A stretch of DNA of 60,065 nt, from assembly GCA_019115805.1 (NCBI GenBank), contig DXCW01000061.1, positions 1-60,065 on the forward strand, written 5' to 3'. The position numbers and the translations under genes are program-made. A model generated the notes under the pieces. The model saw nothing but the letters and a program-made list of their open reading frames with translations, searched no databases and was not told where the DNA came from. This document shows, piece by piece, positions 28,184-36,906 of this stretch; within the stretch, counting starts at the first letter, position 1; each line of letters opens with the position of its first letter. The stretch comes from Candidatus Sphingobacterium stercorigallinarum (lineage in GTDB: Bacteria > Bacteroidota > Bacteroidia > Sphingobacteriales > Sphingobacteriaceae).

Positions 28184-29199
28184 TCTTCCTCTCCATAAAT
28201 CGCGACGGCAATGGTTCCCTCTCGTGTTACCGTTCCACGATACATACCGGATGTGTTGAAAGGCATGGCAACCTCACCCTTAGTATTTATTGCGATCAGG
28301 CCCCCGGTCCCCCCCATTTCCCCAATTTCATCAATCACTTGCTGAGCAGCCTGAGTTAACGACATCCCACCGTACTGAATTTTCGCACATACCCGGATGG
28401 CAGCGGCATGTCGGATGAAGTATTCACCCCAGCCGGTACATGAAATTGCTGCAGCATAATTATCGGCATACGTTCCCGCACCAATAACAGGCGAGTCTCC
28501 CACACGATCAAATCGCTTATTGATCATTCCACCCGTGGAAGTACCGGCTGCGACATTTCCCTGATCATCAAGAGCAACACAACCGACTGTTCCGAACTTC
28601 TCATCTAACGGAATTTCAGCATGTTTTGCCTGCGCGCTCCTTTTTTGCGCTTTCTGTAAATCCTGCCAACGCGTTTCGGTGTGAAAATAGGACGGATCTA
28701 CCAATTCCAATCCCTTCTGTGCCGCAAAAGCATCTGCCCCCTCTCCAACCAGAAACACATGTTCAGATTGTTCCATAACGGCTCTGGCACCGCTTATCGG
28801 GTTTTTAAGGGTACTCACACCCGCTACCGCACCGGCATTGCGATCGCGTCCTCTCATGATAGAAGCGTCCAGCTCATTCTTCCCCTCATGAGAAAAAACA
28901 GCGCCTCTAGCGGCGTTAAACAATGGCGAGTCTTCCAGCACACGAATGGTTGCTTCCACCGCATCTATAGCCTCTTTGCCTTCTTCCAAAACTTGATAGC
29001 CGCACCGAAGTGCGTTTTCCAACACTTCTCTATACGCTCGCTCTAAAGAATCTGACATATTCGCTTTTAAGATGGTGCCCGCTCCGCCGTGAATGGCCAA
29101 CACAAATCGTGGAGCGGCATCAGAAGACTGGGCCAGACTAGACAAAGAAAAAAACAAACTAGTGGCCAGAAGCAACAGATTAAAAAAACTGGTTTTCAT
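28180..29199 (-). CDS. Periplasmic isoaspartyl peptidase/L-asparaginase (Ntn hydrolase)
   Basis: Removes isoaspartyl residues from peptides and may hydrolyse asparagine. The 339-residue precursor has a signal peptide ending SLAQ (about residue 24) and starts the mature part with FVLAIHGGAGTI. The self-cleavage site and nucleophile Thr lie in KFGTVGCVALD (about 205). The substrate-binding segments STGGMINKRFDRVGDSPVIGAG and SCTGWGEYFIR are intact. Export is unusual against the cytosolic E. coli IaaA but common for Bacteroidota. Monocistronic. Confidence 0.94.
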   Translation of the reverse strand: MKTSFFNLLLLATSLFFSLSSLAQSSDAAPRFVLAIHGGAGTILKANMSDSLERAYREVLENALRCGYQVLEEGKEAIDAVEATIRVLEDSPLFNAARGAVFSHEGKNELDASIMRGRDRNAGAVAGVSTLKNPISGARAVMEQSEHVFLVGEGADAFAAQKGLELVDPSYFHTETRWQDLQKAQKRSAQAKHAEIPLDEKFGTVGCVALDDQGNVAAGTSTGGMINKRFDRVGDSPVIGAGTYADNYAAAISCTGWGEYFIRHAAAIRVCAKIQYGGMSLTQAAQQVIDEIGEMGGTGGLIAINTKGEVAMPFNTSGMYRGTVTREGTIAVAIYGEED

Positions 29200-29339
29200 G
29201 GTCGTGTATTTGAATAAAATAAAGGGAAGCTTTGCTCTTTATTGCAACAACACTTCCCATTCCTCAATATTGCCGATTGTGTTCTACAGCTATCCTGTGC
29301 GTAACGCAAGCTGGATTATCCTCGACCGTCAACAGCGAT

Positions 29340-29756
29340 TCAATCTTCTTTATGCGCCTGTTCATCCCACCAATCCTCTCGAAGCTCGTCGATTTCTCGT
29401 CTGTCTTTTTTTGTCGGCCGGCCCGCTCCGCGGTCACGCCGTAACACCGGCGCATGAAAGGTAGATTTATATGCGTACGTTTCTTCAGGAGGCGTTTGGT
29501 CTTCATAGAACTGTACAGCCGTTTTCGCATCAACCCGCCGGGCGAGCAATCCTGTAACATGGATAACCTTTCGTTCAATACCCTTTTGAACCGTATACGT
29601 GTCTCCAATCTTCACTAGTGCTGAAGGTTTTAAGTTCTGCCCACCTAATTTCACTTTCCCCGCTTTGCAGGCTTCCGTGGCCATACTTCGCGTTTTGAAG
29701 ATACGAATCGCCCACAAATATTTGTCAATTCGCAACTTTTCTATTTCTCCTGCCAT
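29340..29756 (-). CDS. S4-domain RNA-binding protein (Hsp15-like)
   Basis: A 138-residue protein with an N-terminal S4 RNA-binding domain (IDKYLWAIRIFKTRSMATEACKAG region, about residues 9-55). A basic C-terminal tail follows. It matches heat-shock protein Hsp15 (HslR), which in E. coli binds 50S subunits carrying a stalled peptidyl-tRNA. The tail (RRDRGAGRPTKKDRREID) is typical of Bacteroidota members. The -7 element lies so close to the ATG that the mRNA may be leaderless. The gap 29200-29339 shows only weak inverted repeats. Confidence 0.87.
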   Translation of the reverse strand: MAGEIEKLRIDKYLWAIRIFKTRSMATEACKAGKVKLGGQNLKPSALVKIGDTYTVQKGIERKVIHVTGLLARRVDAKTAVQFYEDQTPPEETYAYKSTFHAPVLRRDRGAGRPTKKDRREIDELREDWWDEQAHKED

Positions 29757-29760
29757 CCTA

Positions 29761-29768
29761 CAAAAATA
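29761..29768 (-). promoter_or_regulatory. Promoter -7 element of the Hsp15-like gene
   Basis: On the minus strand TATTTTTG is an exact TAnnTTTG match ending only four bases before the ATG at 29756. A normal start point would fall on or next to the A of that ATG. Confidence 0.4.
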
Positions 29769-29857
29769 AGATAAATTCCAAAATTGACTTCGGGGTCATA
29801 CTGATGTCAGCAAAAATCGCCATATTTGTGGTTAAATTTTTTAGTACAAACAGTATT

Positions 29858-30682
29858 ATGATTGACATCCCTTCCCTTAAAAAGTTAATTGAAGAAGCTT
29901 GGGAAAACAGACAGCTTCTGGAATACAAAGAATATTACGAAGCCATTGAATTCGTAATCCAACATTTGGATAAAGGCGAACTACGAGTAGCTGAACCTGT
30001 CGGCGAATCTTGGTTTGTAAATGATTGGATCAAGAAAGCGGTCATTTTATACTTTCCCATTCGCAGCATGGAGGTGGTAAAGAATGATCCGTTTGTCTAC
30101 CACGACAAAATGAAGTTAAAGACAAATTACAAAGACTTAGGTGTGCGGGTAGTACCGGGTGCTTCGGCACGTTACGGCGCGTTCTTAGCCTCTGGAGTGA
30201 TTATGATGCCGTCTTATGTAAATATTGGTGCTTATGTAGATGAGGGCACAATGGTTGACACCTGGGCTACAGTAGGTTCCTGTGCACAGATTGGAAAAAA
30301 CGTACACTTGAGCGGAGGTGTCGGTATTGGAGGCGTACTCGAACCTGTACAAGCTGCTCCTGTCATCATAGAAGATAATGTTTTTGTTGGATCGCGAGCT
30401 ATTGTTGTAGAGGGCGTACGTGTAGAGCAAGAAGCTGTACTCGGAGCGAATGTGGTATTAACCGCTTCTACTAAGATTATTGACGTGTCCCAATCGGAAC
30501 CAGTAGAGCACAAGGGAGTCGTACCTGCGCGTTCTGTTGTTATTCCGGGTTCTTACACGAAATCTTTCCCTGCCGGAGATTATCAAGTTCCCTGTGCATT
30601 AATTATCGGTCAACGTAAAGAATCGACTGATAAGAAAACATCATTAAATGATGCGTTAAGGGAACACAATGTAGCGGTTTAG
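29858..30682 (+). CDS. dapD: Tetrahydrodipicolinate N-succinyltransferase
   Basis: Fourth-stage enzyme of the succinylase branch of lysine/diaminopimelate synthesis, transferring succinyl from succinyl-CoA. From ATG 29858 (MIDIPSLKKLIEEAWENRQL) the protein is 274 residues, the same length as E. coli DapD. The upstream start at 29804 adds 18 unrelated residues over a promoter-like CATATTTG (29821-29828). The C-terminal half shows hexapeptide repeats of a left-handed beta-helix (ARYGAFLASGVIMMPSYVNI, GGVGIGGVLEP). First gene of a dapD-tsaC-DUF4920 run. Confidence 0.96.
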   Translation: MIDIPSLKKLIEEAWENRQLLEYKEYYEAIEFVIQHLDKGELRVAEPVGESWFVNDWIKKAVILYFPIRSMEVVKNDPFVYHDKMKLKTNYKDLGVRVVPGASARYGAFLASGVIMMPSYVNIGAYVDEGTMVDTWATVGSCAQIGKNVHLSGGVGIGGVLEPVQAAPVIIEDNVFVGSRAIVVEGVRVEQEAVLGANVVLTASTKIIDVSQSEPVEHKGVVPARSVVIPGSYTKSFPAGDYQVPCALIIGQRKESTDKKTSLNDALREHNVAV

Positions 30683-30694
30683 CGCCGAATACTC

Positions 30695-31273
30695 ATGTCT
30701 CATTTCATTGACAGAAACGATTTAAATCAGGCCCTGGACACCTTAAAGTCCGGGGGCTTGATTCTTTACCCAACGGATACGATTTGGGGTATAGGATGCG
30801 ATGCAACGAATCCGGAAGCTGTCGAAAAGATTTTTAAACTTAAAGGCCGTGATCAAAGCAAAAGCATGATTGTGCTTTTAGGGAATGACAATTGGCTACA
30901 AAGCTACGTAAGAGAAGTGCCGGAAGTCGCTTACGAATTAATCGATCTGAGTGAGAAACCGCTTACGCTGGTTCTTCCTTCAGCAAAAAATCTCGCAGAC
31001 AATCTCATTGCCAAAGACGGCAGCATCGGTATTCGGGTAGTCCGACATCCCTTCTGCGAGCAATTGTTACAACGCTTTCGGAAACCCATCGTTTCGACCT
31101 CCGCTAACATCAGTGGAGAACCTTCTCCCCACAATTATTCAGAAATCTCTGAAAAAATCTTTAAAAACGTAGATTATATCGTTAAATTCGGACAAGAAGA
31201 CCCTCGTCTAGGGGCGCCATCTACAGTGATGCGGCTCGATGCGAGTGGTAAATTTGAATTTTTAAGAAAATAG
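30695..31273 (+). CDS. Threonylcarbamoyl-AMP synthase (Sua5/YrdC type)
   Basis: Makes threonylcarbamoyl-AMP for the t6A37 modification of ANN-decoding tRNAs. The 192-residue single-domain protein has LYPTDTIWGIGCD (about 26-38), KGRDQSKSM (about 49-57) and the STSANISGEPS motif (about 137-147). These place it in the YrdC/Sua5 family. There is no C-terminal Sua5 domain, so it is the short TsaC-like form. It begins 12 bases after dapD. Confidence 0.94.
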   Translation: MSHFIDRNDLNQALDTLKSGGLILYPTDTIWGIGCDATNPEAVEKIFKLKGRDQSKSMIVLLGNDNWLQSYVREVPEVAYELIDLSEKPLTLVLPSAKNLADNLIAKDGSIGIRVVRHPFCEQLLQRFRKPIVSTSANISGEPSPHNYSEISEKIFKNVDYIVKFGQEDPRLGAPSTVMRLDASGKFEFLRK

Positions 31274-31277
31274 GTTT

Positions 31278-31757
31278 ATGAAACATTTCATCTATACCGT
31301 TGCTTGTCTGCTATTTGCCGTCGGCACCGCAGTCGCACAGCAATCTATCGCGCCGGCCAAAGCAGGCACACATTACGGTCAGCAAATCGATCCCGACGGA
31401 GCCATCTCCGTTGCAGATCTCGAAAAAGCATTGCAACAACAGGACAGCTATACGGGAAAAGTGTCAGGCGAAGTGGTACAGGTGTGCAAGAAAAAAGGAT
31501 GCTTTTTAACCCTGAAGCGTGACGGCGACAACGATCCCATTATGGTCCGGTTCACCGATTATGCGTACTTTGTTCCTCAAGATATTATTGGAAAAAAAGT
31601 AATCCTGCAAGGCAGAGCAAAAGTCAAAGAAACCTCCGTCGAATGGCAACAACACTATGCAGAGGATATGGGTAAAAGTAAAGATGAGATCGCAAAAATA
31701 GATCGCCCTAAACGAGACATATCCTTGGTGGCAGATGGTGTTCTAGTTGTGAAATAA
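31278..31757 (+). CDS. DUF4920-type exported protein
   Basis: Exported protein of 159 residues whose function is not known. A signal peptide (about 1-20, ending AVAQ) precedes THYGQQIDPDGAISVADLEKAL and SGEVVQVCKKKGCFLTLKR, a pattern typical of DUF4920. The paired cysteines (VCKKKGC, about residues 72-77) followed by a small beta-barrel resemble OB-fold or metal-binding modules. It starts 4 bases after tsaC and is followed by a terminator, closing the operon. Confidence 0.82.
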   Translation: MKHFIYTVACLLFAVGTAVAQQSIAPAKAGTHYGQQIDPDGAISVADLEKALQQQDSYTGKVSGEVVQVCKKKGCFLTLKRDGDNDPIMVRFTDYAYFVPQDIIGKKVILQGRAKVKETSVEWQQHYAEDMGKSKDEIAKIDRPKRDISLVADGVLVVK

Positions 31758-31776
31758 TTAAATTAACCGTACTTTG

Positions 31777-31813
31777 GAGGCTGTAGAGTAAGATTTACGG
31801 CCTTCATTTTTTT
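31777..31813 (+). terminator. Terminator of the dapD operon
   Basis: AGGCTGTA at 31778-31785 pairs with TACGGCCT at 31796-31803 (one G-T pair), followed by ATTTTTTT. Intrinsic terminator 20 bases after the DUF4920 gene and just upstream of folP. Confidence 0.75.
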
Positions 31814-31824
31814 AATCCGTATAC

Positions 31825-32667
31825 ATGCATCTGTTTGAATCCGCTCCATCCCAAACCATTAACGTCAACGGCAAATTGATGGACTTCACCATTCCCAAAA
31901 TAATGGGAATATTAAACCTTACTCCCGATTCCTTTTTCGACGGCGGTACACATCAAAGCCTTGATGCAGCACGGTCGCACGTAGCGCAACTGATCGACGA
32001 GGGTGCGGATATTATCGATATCGGTCCCTATTCTAGTCGGCCTGGTGCCGAACCCATCCATTCGCAAGAAGAAATGGACCGCGCCCTGCCCGTAATCGAA
32101 ATGTTACGCCGCGAGTTCCCTAATATGCCCTTATCAATCGACACCTATCGATCTGATGTCGCTGAAGCTTGTATTCGAGCTGGAGCACATATCATCAATG
32201 ATATATCTGGAGGTTTGTTGGACGATAAGATGTTTCCGACCGTCGCTAAACTACAAGTTCCTTATATACTGATGCATATGCGAGGAACCCCGAGCACCAT
32301 GCAATCGCTAGTGGACTATGATGATGTCGTAAACGATGTGGCGGTGGAATTGGGTAACCGAATCGCTTTACTTAGAGAATTAGGAGTTCGTGATATCATC
32401 CTTGATCCGGGCTTCGGATTTGCCAAAACCATCCAACAGAATTATGAACTACTATTACGAGTAGAGGAATTGCACTACTTTGGACTACCTGTACTCGGCG
32501 GCATTTCCAGAAAATCAATGCTCTATAAAAAATTAGATCTGCAACCGAAAGATGTACTTCCCGGCACGATTGCGCTGCATACGTTGTTGTTAGAGCGAGG
32601 AGTCCAAATCCTACGTGTACACGACGTCAAACCGGCCAAACAACTAATTGACATATTTTACACCTAA
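31825..32667 (+). CDS. folP: Dihydropteroate synthase
   Basis: Condenses p-aminobenzoate with the pterin pyrophosphate in folate synthesis, the target of sulfonamides. The 280-residue TIM barrel has GILNLTPDSFFDGG (about 29-42), DIIDIGPYSSRPGAEPI (about 61-77; the usual form is IGGxSTRPGA) and the pABA/pterin-binding GGISRKSML near residue 227. Start ATG 31825 fits the family length. brnQ follows after 4 bases if its TTG at 32672 is used, so the two may be cotranscribed. Confidence 0.96.
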   Translation: MHLFESAPSQTINVNGKLMDFTIPKIMGILNLTPDSFFDGGTHQSLDAARSHVAQLIDEGADIIDIGPYSSRPGAEPIHSQEEMDRALPVIEMLRREFPNMPLSIDTYRSDVAEACIRAGAHIINDISGGLLDDKMFPTVAKLQVPYILMHMRGTPSTMQSLVDYDDVVNDVAVELGNRIALLRELGVRDIILDPGFGFAKTIQQNYELLLRVEELHYFGLPVLGGISRKSMLYKKLDLQPKDVLPGTIALHTLLLERGVQILRVHDVKPAKQLIDIFYT

Positions 32668-32671
32668 TATT

Positions 32672-33973
32672 TTGAATAAACAGACAAAAGACATCATTAC
32701 TATTGGATTCGCGCTATTCGCGATGTTCTTTGGTGCGGGAAATCTCCTTTTGCCTCCCTATATTGGGATACAAATTGGAGATCAAGTCTGGACCACCATT
32801 CTAGGCTTCGGGCTGACGGGGATTTTATTGCCGTTTTTCGGATTACTGGCCGTCGTTAACTCAGGCGAGCGATTCGAGGATTTAGCGAACCGAGTCCACC
32901 CGTGGCTATCGCCGGTATTAGGTACCATTATCTTGCTATGCATCGGACCACTAATCGCCATCCCCCGTACAGCGGCTACGACACATGAGGTCGGAATCAG
33001 CCCAAGTTTCCCCTCATTCAGCCCGGTCATCAGCTCGGTTGTTTTCTTTATCATCACCTGGACGTTGACGATTCGTCCGAATCGAGTAGTCGATATAGTC
33101 GGAAATATATTAACCCCTGTATTGCTGATCCTATTAATCTGTCTCATTGCCTTAGGAATTTGGGCGCCGATAGACGCATACGGGCAAACCACGTTAAATA
33201 CTGGTGAATCCTTTACACTAGGATTTGTAGAGGGATATCAGACGCTTGATGTACTGGCCTCCGTCATATTTGCAGGCATCATCATTGCAGCTGCGAAAAC
33301 CAAAGGCTACGACAGTATAAAATCTAAAAATAGAGTGGTTATTAGCTCCGGTATTTTATCGGCCATTGCTCTTTTTATCGTTTATGGGGGACTGATCTAT
33401 CTCGGGGCGACTTCGGGTATTAGCGATCTGGAGATTAAGCGATCTGAATTATTAATCCGCATTTCCAACGCGGTGATGGGACCCTATGGAACAATTGCTA
33501 TAGCGTTTGCCATCGCACTGGCATGCTTGACCACTGCCATCGCACTGGTTTCTGCAGTAGGTGTATTTTTCGAGAACTTAAGTAAAGGCCGGATTAGTTA
33601 CAAGATACTAGTAACCGTGTGTTGCGTGATCGCTTGTATTCTTTCCATCACAGGAGTCGACAATATCATTACTTTTGCGTACCCTATACTCATCTTTGTT
33701 TATCCCATTGCGATTACTTTAGTCCTTTATACCGTGTTTTTCGGTAGATTGGTTCAAACCAAGGCGCCTTACGTTGCGGCCTTAGCCGCTTCTACGTTGG
33801 TCGCCGTACTATCATTATTAAAGGAATTGGGATGGTTAAGTCCTGACGCTTTAATGCAGTTAAATCAATACATTCCTTTCTTTCGATATGAATTAGGCTG
33901 GGTAGTACCCTCACTTATTTTCTTTTTTGGGGCCTGGATAAGCAGTGTAAGATCCCGTTCGAGCACAAAATAA
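32672..33973 (+). CDS. brnQ: Branched-chain amino acid carrier BrnQ
   Basis: Sodium-coupled importer of leucine, isoleucine and valine in the inner membrane. The 433-residue protein has about 12 hydrophobic helices and the BrnQ N-terminal signature FALFAMFFGAGNLLLPPYIG. Two TTG codons are possible. 32672 (MNKQTKDIITIG) lies just after the folP stop and is preferred over 32648, which would overlap folP by 20 bases and add an unusual lead. No ATG is available nearby. A strong hairpin follows the gene. Confidence 0.93.
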   Translation: MNKQTKDIITIGFALFAMFFGAGNLLLPPYIGIQIGDQVWTTILGFGLTGILLPFFGLLAVVNSGERFEDLANRVHPWLSPVLGTIILLCIGPLIAIPRTAATTHEVGISPSFPSFSPVISSVVFFIITWTLTIRPNRVVDIVGNILTPVLLILLICLIALGIWAPIDAYGQTTLNTGESFTLGFVEGYQTLDVLASVIFAGIIIAAAKTKGYDSIKSKNRVVISSGILSAIALFIVYGGLIYLGATSGISDLEIKRSELLIRISNAVMGPYGTIAIAFAIALACLTTAIALVSAVGVFFENLSKGRISYKILVTVCCVIACILSITGVDNIITFAYPILIFVYPIAITLVLYTVFFGRLVQTKAPYVAALAASTLVAVLSLLKELGWLSPDALMQLNQYIPFFRYELGWVVPSLIFFFGAWISSVRSRSSTK

Positions 33974-33991
33974 GGAATGAGGTAAAATAAA

Positions 33992-34023
33992 TAGACCTGC
34001 TTGGTGACATCCAAGCAGGTCTA
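33992..34023. terminator. Perfect 13-bp hairpin after brnQ
   Basis: TAGACCTGCTTGG (33992-34004) is repeated in inverse at 34011-34023 around a TGACAT loop, 18 bases after the brnQ stop and 60 bases past the metG stop. T runs are weak on both strands, so it may serve as a bidirectional barrier or 3'-end stabiliser rather than a classic terminator. Confidence 0.65.
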
Positions 34024-34082
34024 CTGTTATAAGCCAACTAAACGGGCCGCTCTCATTGCTATGCGCGTGGCGCTATAGCTCG

Positions 34083-36146
34083 CTAACGGACCGTACTTCC
34101 CGCAGACATCGTGGTGTCCGGTCGGACGAAATCCAGTCTGCCATTCTCATCTTCAGCCATTAGAATCATCCCTTGAGAGGAAATCCCCTTGATGTTACGC
34201 GGCTCCAGGTTGACAATAATGGATACCTGCCTACCGACAATATCCTCTGAAGTAAAAAATTCTGCGATGCCCGAAACCACAGTGCGTTGGTCAATACCGG
34301 TATCTATCGTCAGTTTTAACAACTTTTTGGTCTTGGCAACTTTCTCTGCTGACACGATTGTACCTACGCGAATATCCAGCTTCGTAAAATCGTCAAAGGT
34401 AATATTCGATTTTGCTGGCGCTATCGTTGACGCATCGGTAGACGCGGCTGCCGCGGCCAACTTTACGAGTTGACTATCGACTTGTTCGTCGGTGATTTTC
34501 TCAAACAAGAGCTGAGTTTCACCCAATTGATGTCCGGATTTCAACAAATCGGATTCACCCGCCCGCTCCCAACCACAAGCAGGAAGCTTCACCATCTCGA
34601 ATATCTTTTGACTGGTAAAAGGTAGGAAGGGCTGACCCATCACCGCTAAATTCGCCACAATCTGGCCGGCTACATACAACACGGTCTTAACCCGCTCAGG
34701 GTCTTCTTTAAACACCTTCCAAGGTTCTTGGTCGGCTAGGTACTTGTTTCCTAATCGTGCTGCATTCATGAAATGAGCTTGTGCTTCTCTAAATCGGTAT
34801 TGCCCCAATGACGCTTCAATTGCTTGGGGTACTTTTGCCAACTCAGCCAGCACGTCTTGATCCGCTACGGAAAGCGGAGTTCCGATCGCCAGTGCGCCGT
34901 CAAAATATTTATGAGATAACACCAATACGCGGTTGACAAAATTACCAAGAATAGAGACCAACTCATTATTGACCTTGGCCTGGAAGTCTCTCCAGGTAAA
35001 CTCACTGTCCGAGGTTTCCGGAAGAATAGATGTCAACATGTATCGCAATTCATCTTGCTTTGCTGGGAATTCATCTAAATACTCATGCAACCAAACTGCG
35101 TGATTGCGCGAGGTGGAAAGCTTATCCCCTTCCAAGTTCAAAAATTCATTAGCGGGAATGTTTTCTGGTAGTATATACCCCCCGTGTGCGTGTAAGATAG
35201 CAGGGAAGGTAATACAATGGAATACAATATTATCCTTTCCTATAAAATGGATCAATGTGGAGTCCTCATTCGGATCCTCTTGCTTCTGCCAGTACTGTCG
35301 CCAATCCTTGTTGTGCTCAAGAGCCCACTGCTTTGTTGCTGAAATATAACCGATAGGCGCATCCAACCACACATATAATTTTTTTCCTTCGGCTTCTTCC
35401 AGCGGCACATCAACTCCCCAATCTAAGTCTCGCGTCATCGAACGCGGTTGTAAACCAAGTTTCAACCACGACTGGCATTGCCCAAAAACATTGGGTTTTA
35501 ATACATCTTTTTTACCTTCGATGAGCCAGGTTTCTAACCAAGGTTGATATTTGTCTAATGGGAGGTACCAATGCTTAGTTTCTTTCAATATGGGCGTCTT
35601 CCCGCTCAGTGTCGATCTCGGGTCAATTAAATCGGTGGGATTTAAAGAGGTCCCACATTTTTCACATTGATCACCGTATGCGCCTTGATTCTGACAGTGC
35701 GGGCAGGTCCCTACAATATATCGGTCCGCTAGAAACTGATGGAACTCTTCATCGTAATACTGTTCTGAGAAACGCTCGATAAACTCACCTTTTTCATAAA
35801 GATTTAAAAAAAACTCCTGTGATAATTCGTGATGGATTTTTTCCGAAGTACGGTGATAAATGTCAAAAGAAATACCAAATTGCTCAAAGCTTTCTTTGAT
35901 TTGTTTGTTATATCGATCGATAATATCCCGAGGACTTACTCCTTCTTTTTTTGCTTTGATAGTGATGGCCGCTCCGTGTTCATCCGAACCGCACACATAC
36001 ACCACATCTTTTCCCTTCAGGCGAAGAAAACGGACGAAAATATCTCCAGGAATATAGGCTCCAGCCAAATGACCAATATGTAAAGGACCGTTCGCATAAG
36101 GTAAAGCCGAAGTAATGGTATAACGTTGTTTATTAAAGATATTCAA
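34083..36146 (-). CDS. metG: Methionyl-tRNA synthetase
   Basis: Charges initiator and elongator tRNA-Met. From TTG 36146 (MNIFNKQRYTITSALPYANG) the protein is 687 residues. It has the HIGH-type motif PLHIGH, a four-cysteine zinc knuckle (CPHC and CEKC), the KMSKS motif as KLSTS, an anticodon domain, and a C-terminal tRNA-binding OB domain (from about 590, KLDIRVGTIVSAEKV). Upstream in-frame codons to 36278 are rejected: an exact promoter element at 36189-36196 lies inside them and they have no family similarity. Confidence 0.96.
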   Translation of the reverse strand: MNIFNKQRYTITSALPYANGPLHIGHLAGAYIPGDIFVRFLRLKGKDVVYVCGSDEHGAAITIKAKKEGVSPRDIIDRYNKQIKESFEQFGISFDIYHRTSEKIHHELSQEFFLNLYEKGEFIERFSEQYYDEEFHQFLADRYIVGTCPHCQNQGAYGDQCEKCGTSLNPTDLIDPRSTLSGKTPILKETKHWYLPLDKYQPWLETWLIEGKKDVLKPNVFGQCQSWLKLGLQPRSMTRDLDWGVDVPLEEAEGKKLYVWLDAPIGYISATKQWALEHNKDWRQYWQKQEDPNEDSTLIHFIGKDNIVFHCITFPAILHAHGGYILPENIPANEFLNLEGDKLSTSRNHAVWLHEYLDEFPAKQDELRYMLTSILPETSDSEFTWRDFQAKVNNELVSILGNFVNRVLVLSHKYFDGALAIGTPLSVADQDVLAELAKVPQAIEASLGQYRFREAQAHFMNAARLGNKYLADQEPWKVFKEDPERVKTVLYVAGQIVANLAVMGQPFLPFTSQKIFEMVKLPACGWERAGESDLLKSGHQLGETQLLFEKITDEQVDSQLVKLAAAAASTDASTIAPAKSNITFDDFTKLDIRVGTIVSAEKVAKTKKLLKLTIDTGIDQRTVVSGIAEFFTSEDIVGRQVSIIVNLEPRNIKGISSQGMILMAEDENGRLDFVRPDTTMSAGSTVR

Positions 36147-36188
36147 TTTGATGAGGGTTAATGTTAAAAACTCGCCACAGGTGCATTG

Positions 36189-36196
36189 CAAAGATA
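36189..36196 (-). promoter_or_regulatory. Promoter -7 element of metG
   Basis: On the minus strand TATCTTTG matches TAnnTTTG. Transcription would begin near 36183, 37 bases before the TTG start at 36146. Confidence 0.5.
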
Positions 36197-36382
36197 AGGC
36201 AAAAACGGAAAATATTGCATTCCAGCGTCTAAATTCCTCCGTACATGGATAACTTTTTAACGAAGAGTCAATTCTCATACTCAGCCTGCGCCGACACAGC
36301 GTTCAATAGCAAAACAAAGGGCTTTTTCGGCCAATTATCAGAAAAATAATGTACTTTAGAAATAAAAACAAAACACCAGCGT

Positions 36383-36778
36383 ATGAAAAATTCGAGAAAA
36401 GACATCGGGTTACTAATTATCCGAATTGTTTTTGGAATCGCAATGATTGCCTTTCATGGATTGCCAAAGTTGACCGGTGGTCCAGAGCTCTGGACGAAAA
36501 TCGGGTCATCCATGCAGAACTTGGGGATTCATTTCCTGCCGACCGTTTTTGGCTTTGCCGCCGGACTAGTTGAGACGGTTGCTTCCTTACTCCTTATCAT
36601 TGGATTGTGGACACGCCCATCCAGCATTCTACTGGGGCTCACTATGTTGGTTGCCATGATTAGTCATCTGGCGGCTGGCGACGGCTGGTCAGTTGCCTCG
36701 CATGCTATAGAGTTTCTTAGTGTATTTGTCGCCTTCGCCATCATGGGCCCTGGGAAATTGAGTATCGACAAACGCTAA
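36383..36778 (+). CDS. DoxX-family membrane protein
   Basis: A 131-residue protein with four membrane helices (about 9-25, 52-75, 80-98 and 105-122). It has the DoxX signatures LLIIRIVFGIAMIAFHGLPKL and GLVETVASLLLIIGLWTRP. Family members are linked to sulfur or redox stress in some bacteria, but most, including this one, have no assigned role. Monocistronic with a strong terminator. Confidence 0.9.
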   Translation: MKNSRKDIGLLIIRIVFGIAMIAFHGLPKLTGGPELWTKIGSSMQNLGIHFLPTVFGFAAGLVETVASLLLIIGLWTRPSSILLGLTMLVAMISHLAAGDGWSVASHAIEFLSVFVAFAIMGPGKLSIDKR

Positions 36779-36810
36779 GCCTACCCGATGAAAGTCAGGT
36801 ATCACATTTA

Positions 36811-36849
36811 ACAAAACAAGGTGAATCTTCGAAGATCACCTTGTTTTGT
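36811..36849. terminator. Bidirectional terminator between doxX and the cta operon
   Basis: ACAAAACAAGGTGA (36811-36824) is repeated in inverse at 36836-36849, with TCTT/AAGA pairing further inside. T-rich flanks occur on both sides, and genes converge on it (doxX from the left, the cta operon from the right). Confidence 0.8.
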
Positions 36850-36906
36850 TTTATGGCAAGCAAAATCGTATCTGCTACCGCCTATCAGTTTTAGACCGGT
36901 ATAAAC

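Noticed and set aside
29264..29608. 114-codon minus-strand frame overlapping the S4-domain gene
   Set aside because: The other frame carries an unmistakable S4 domain; this one is a shifted shadow rich in Arg and Lys.
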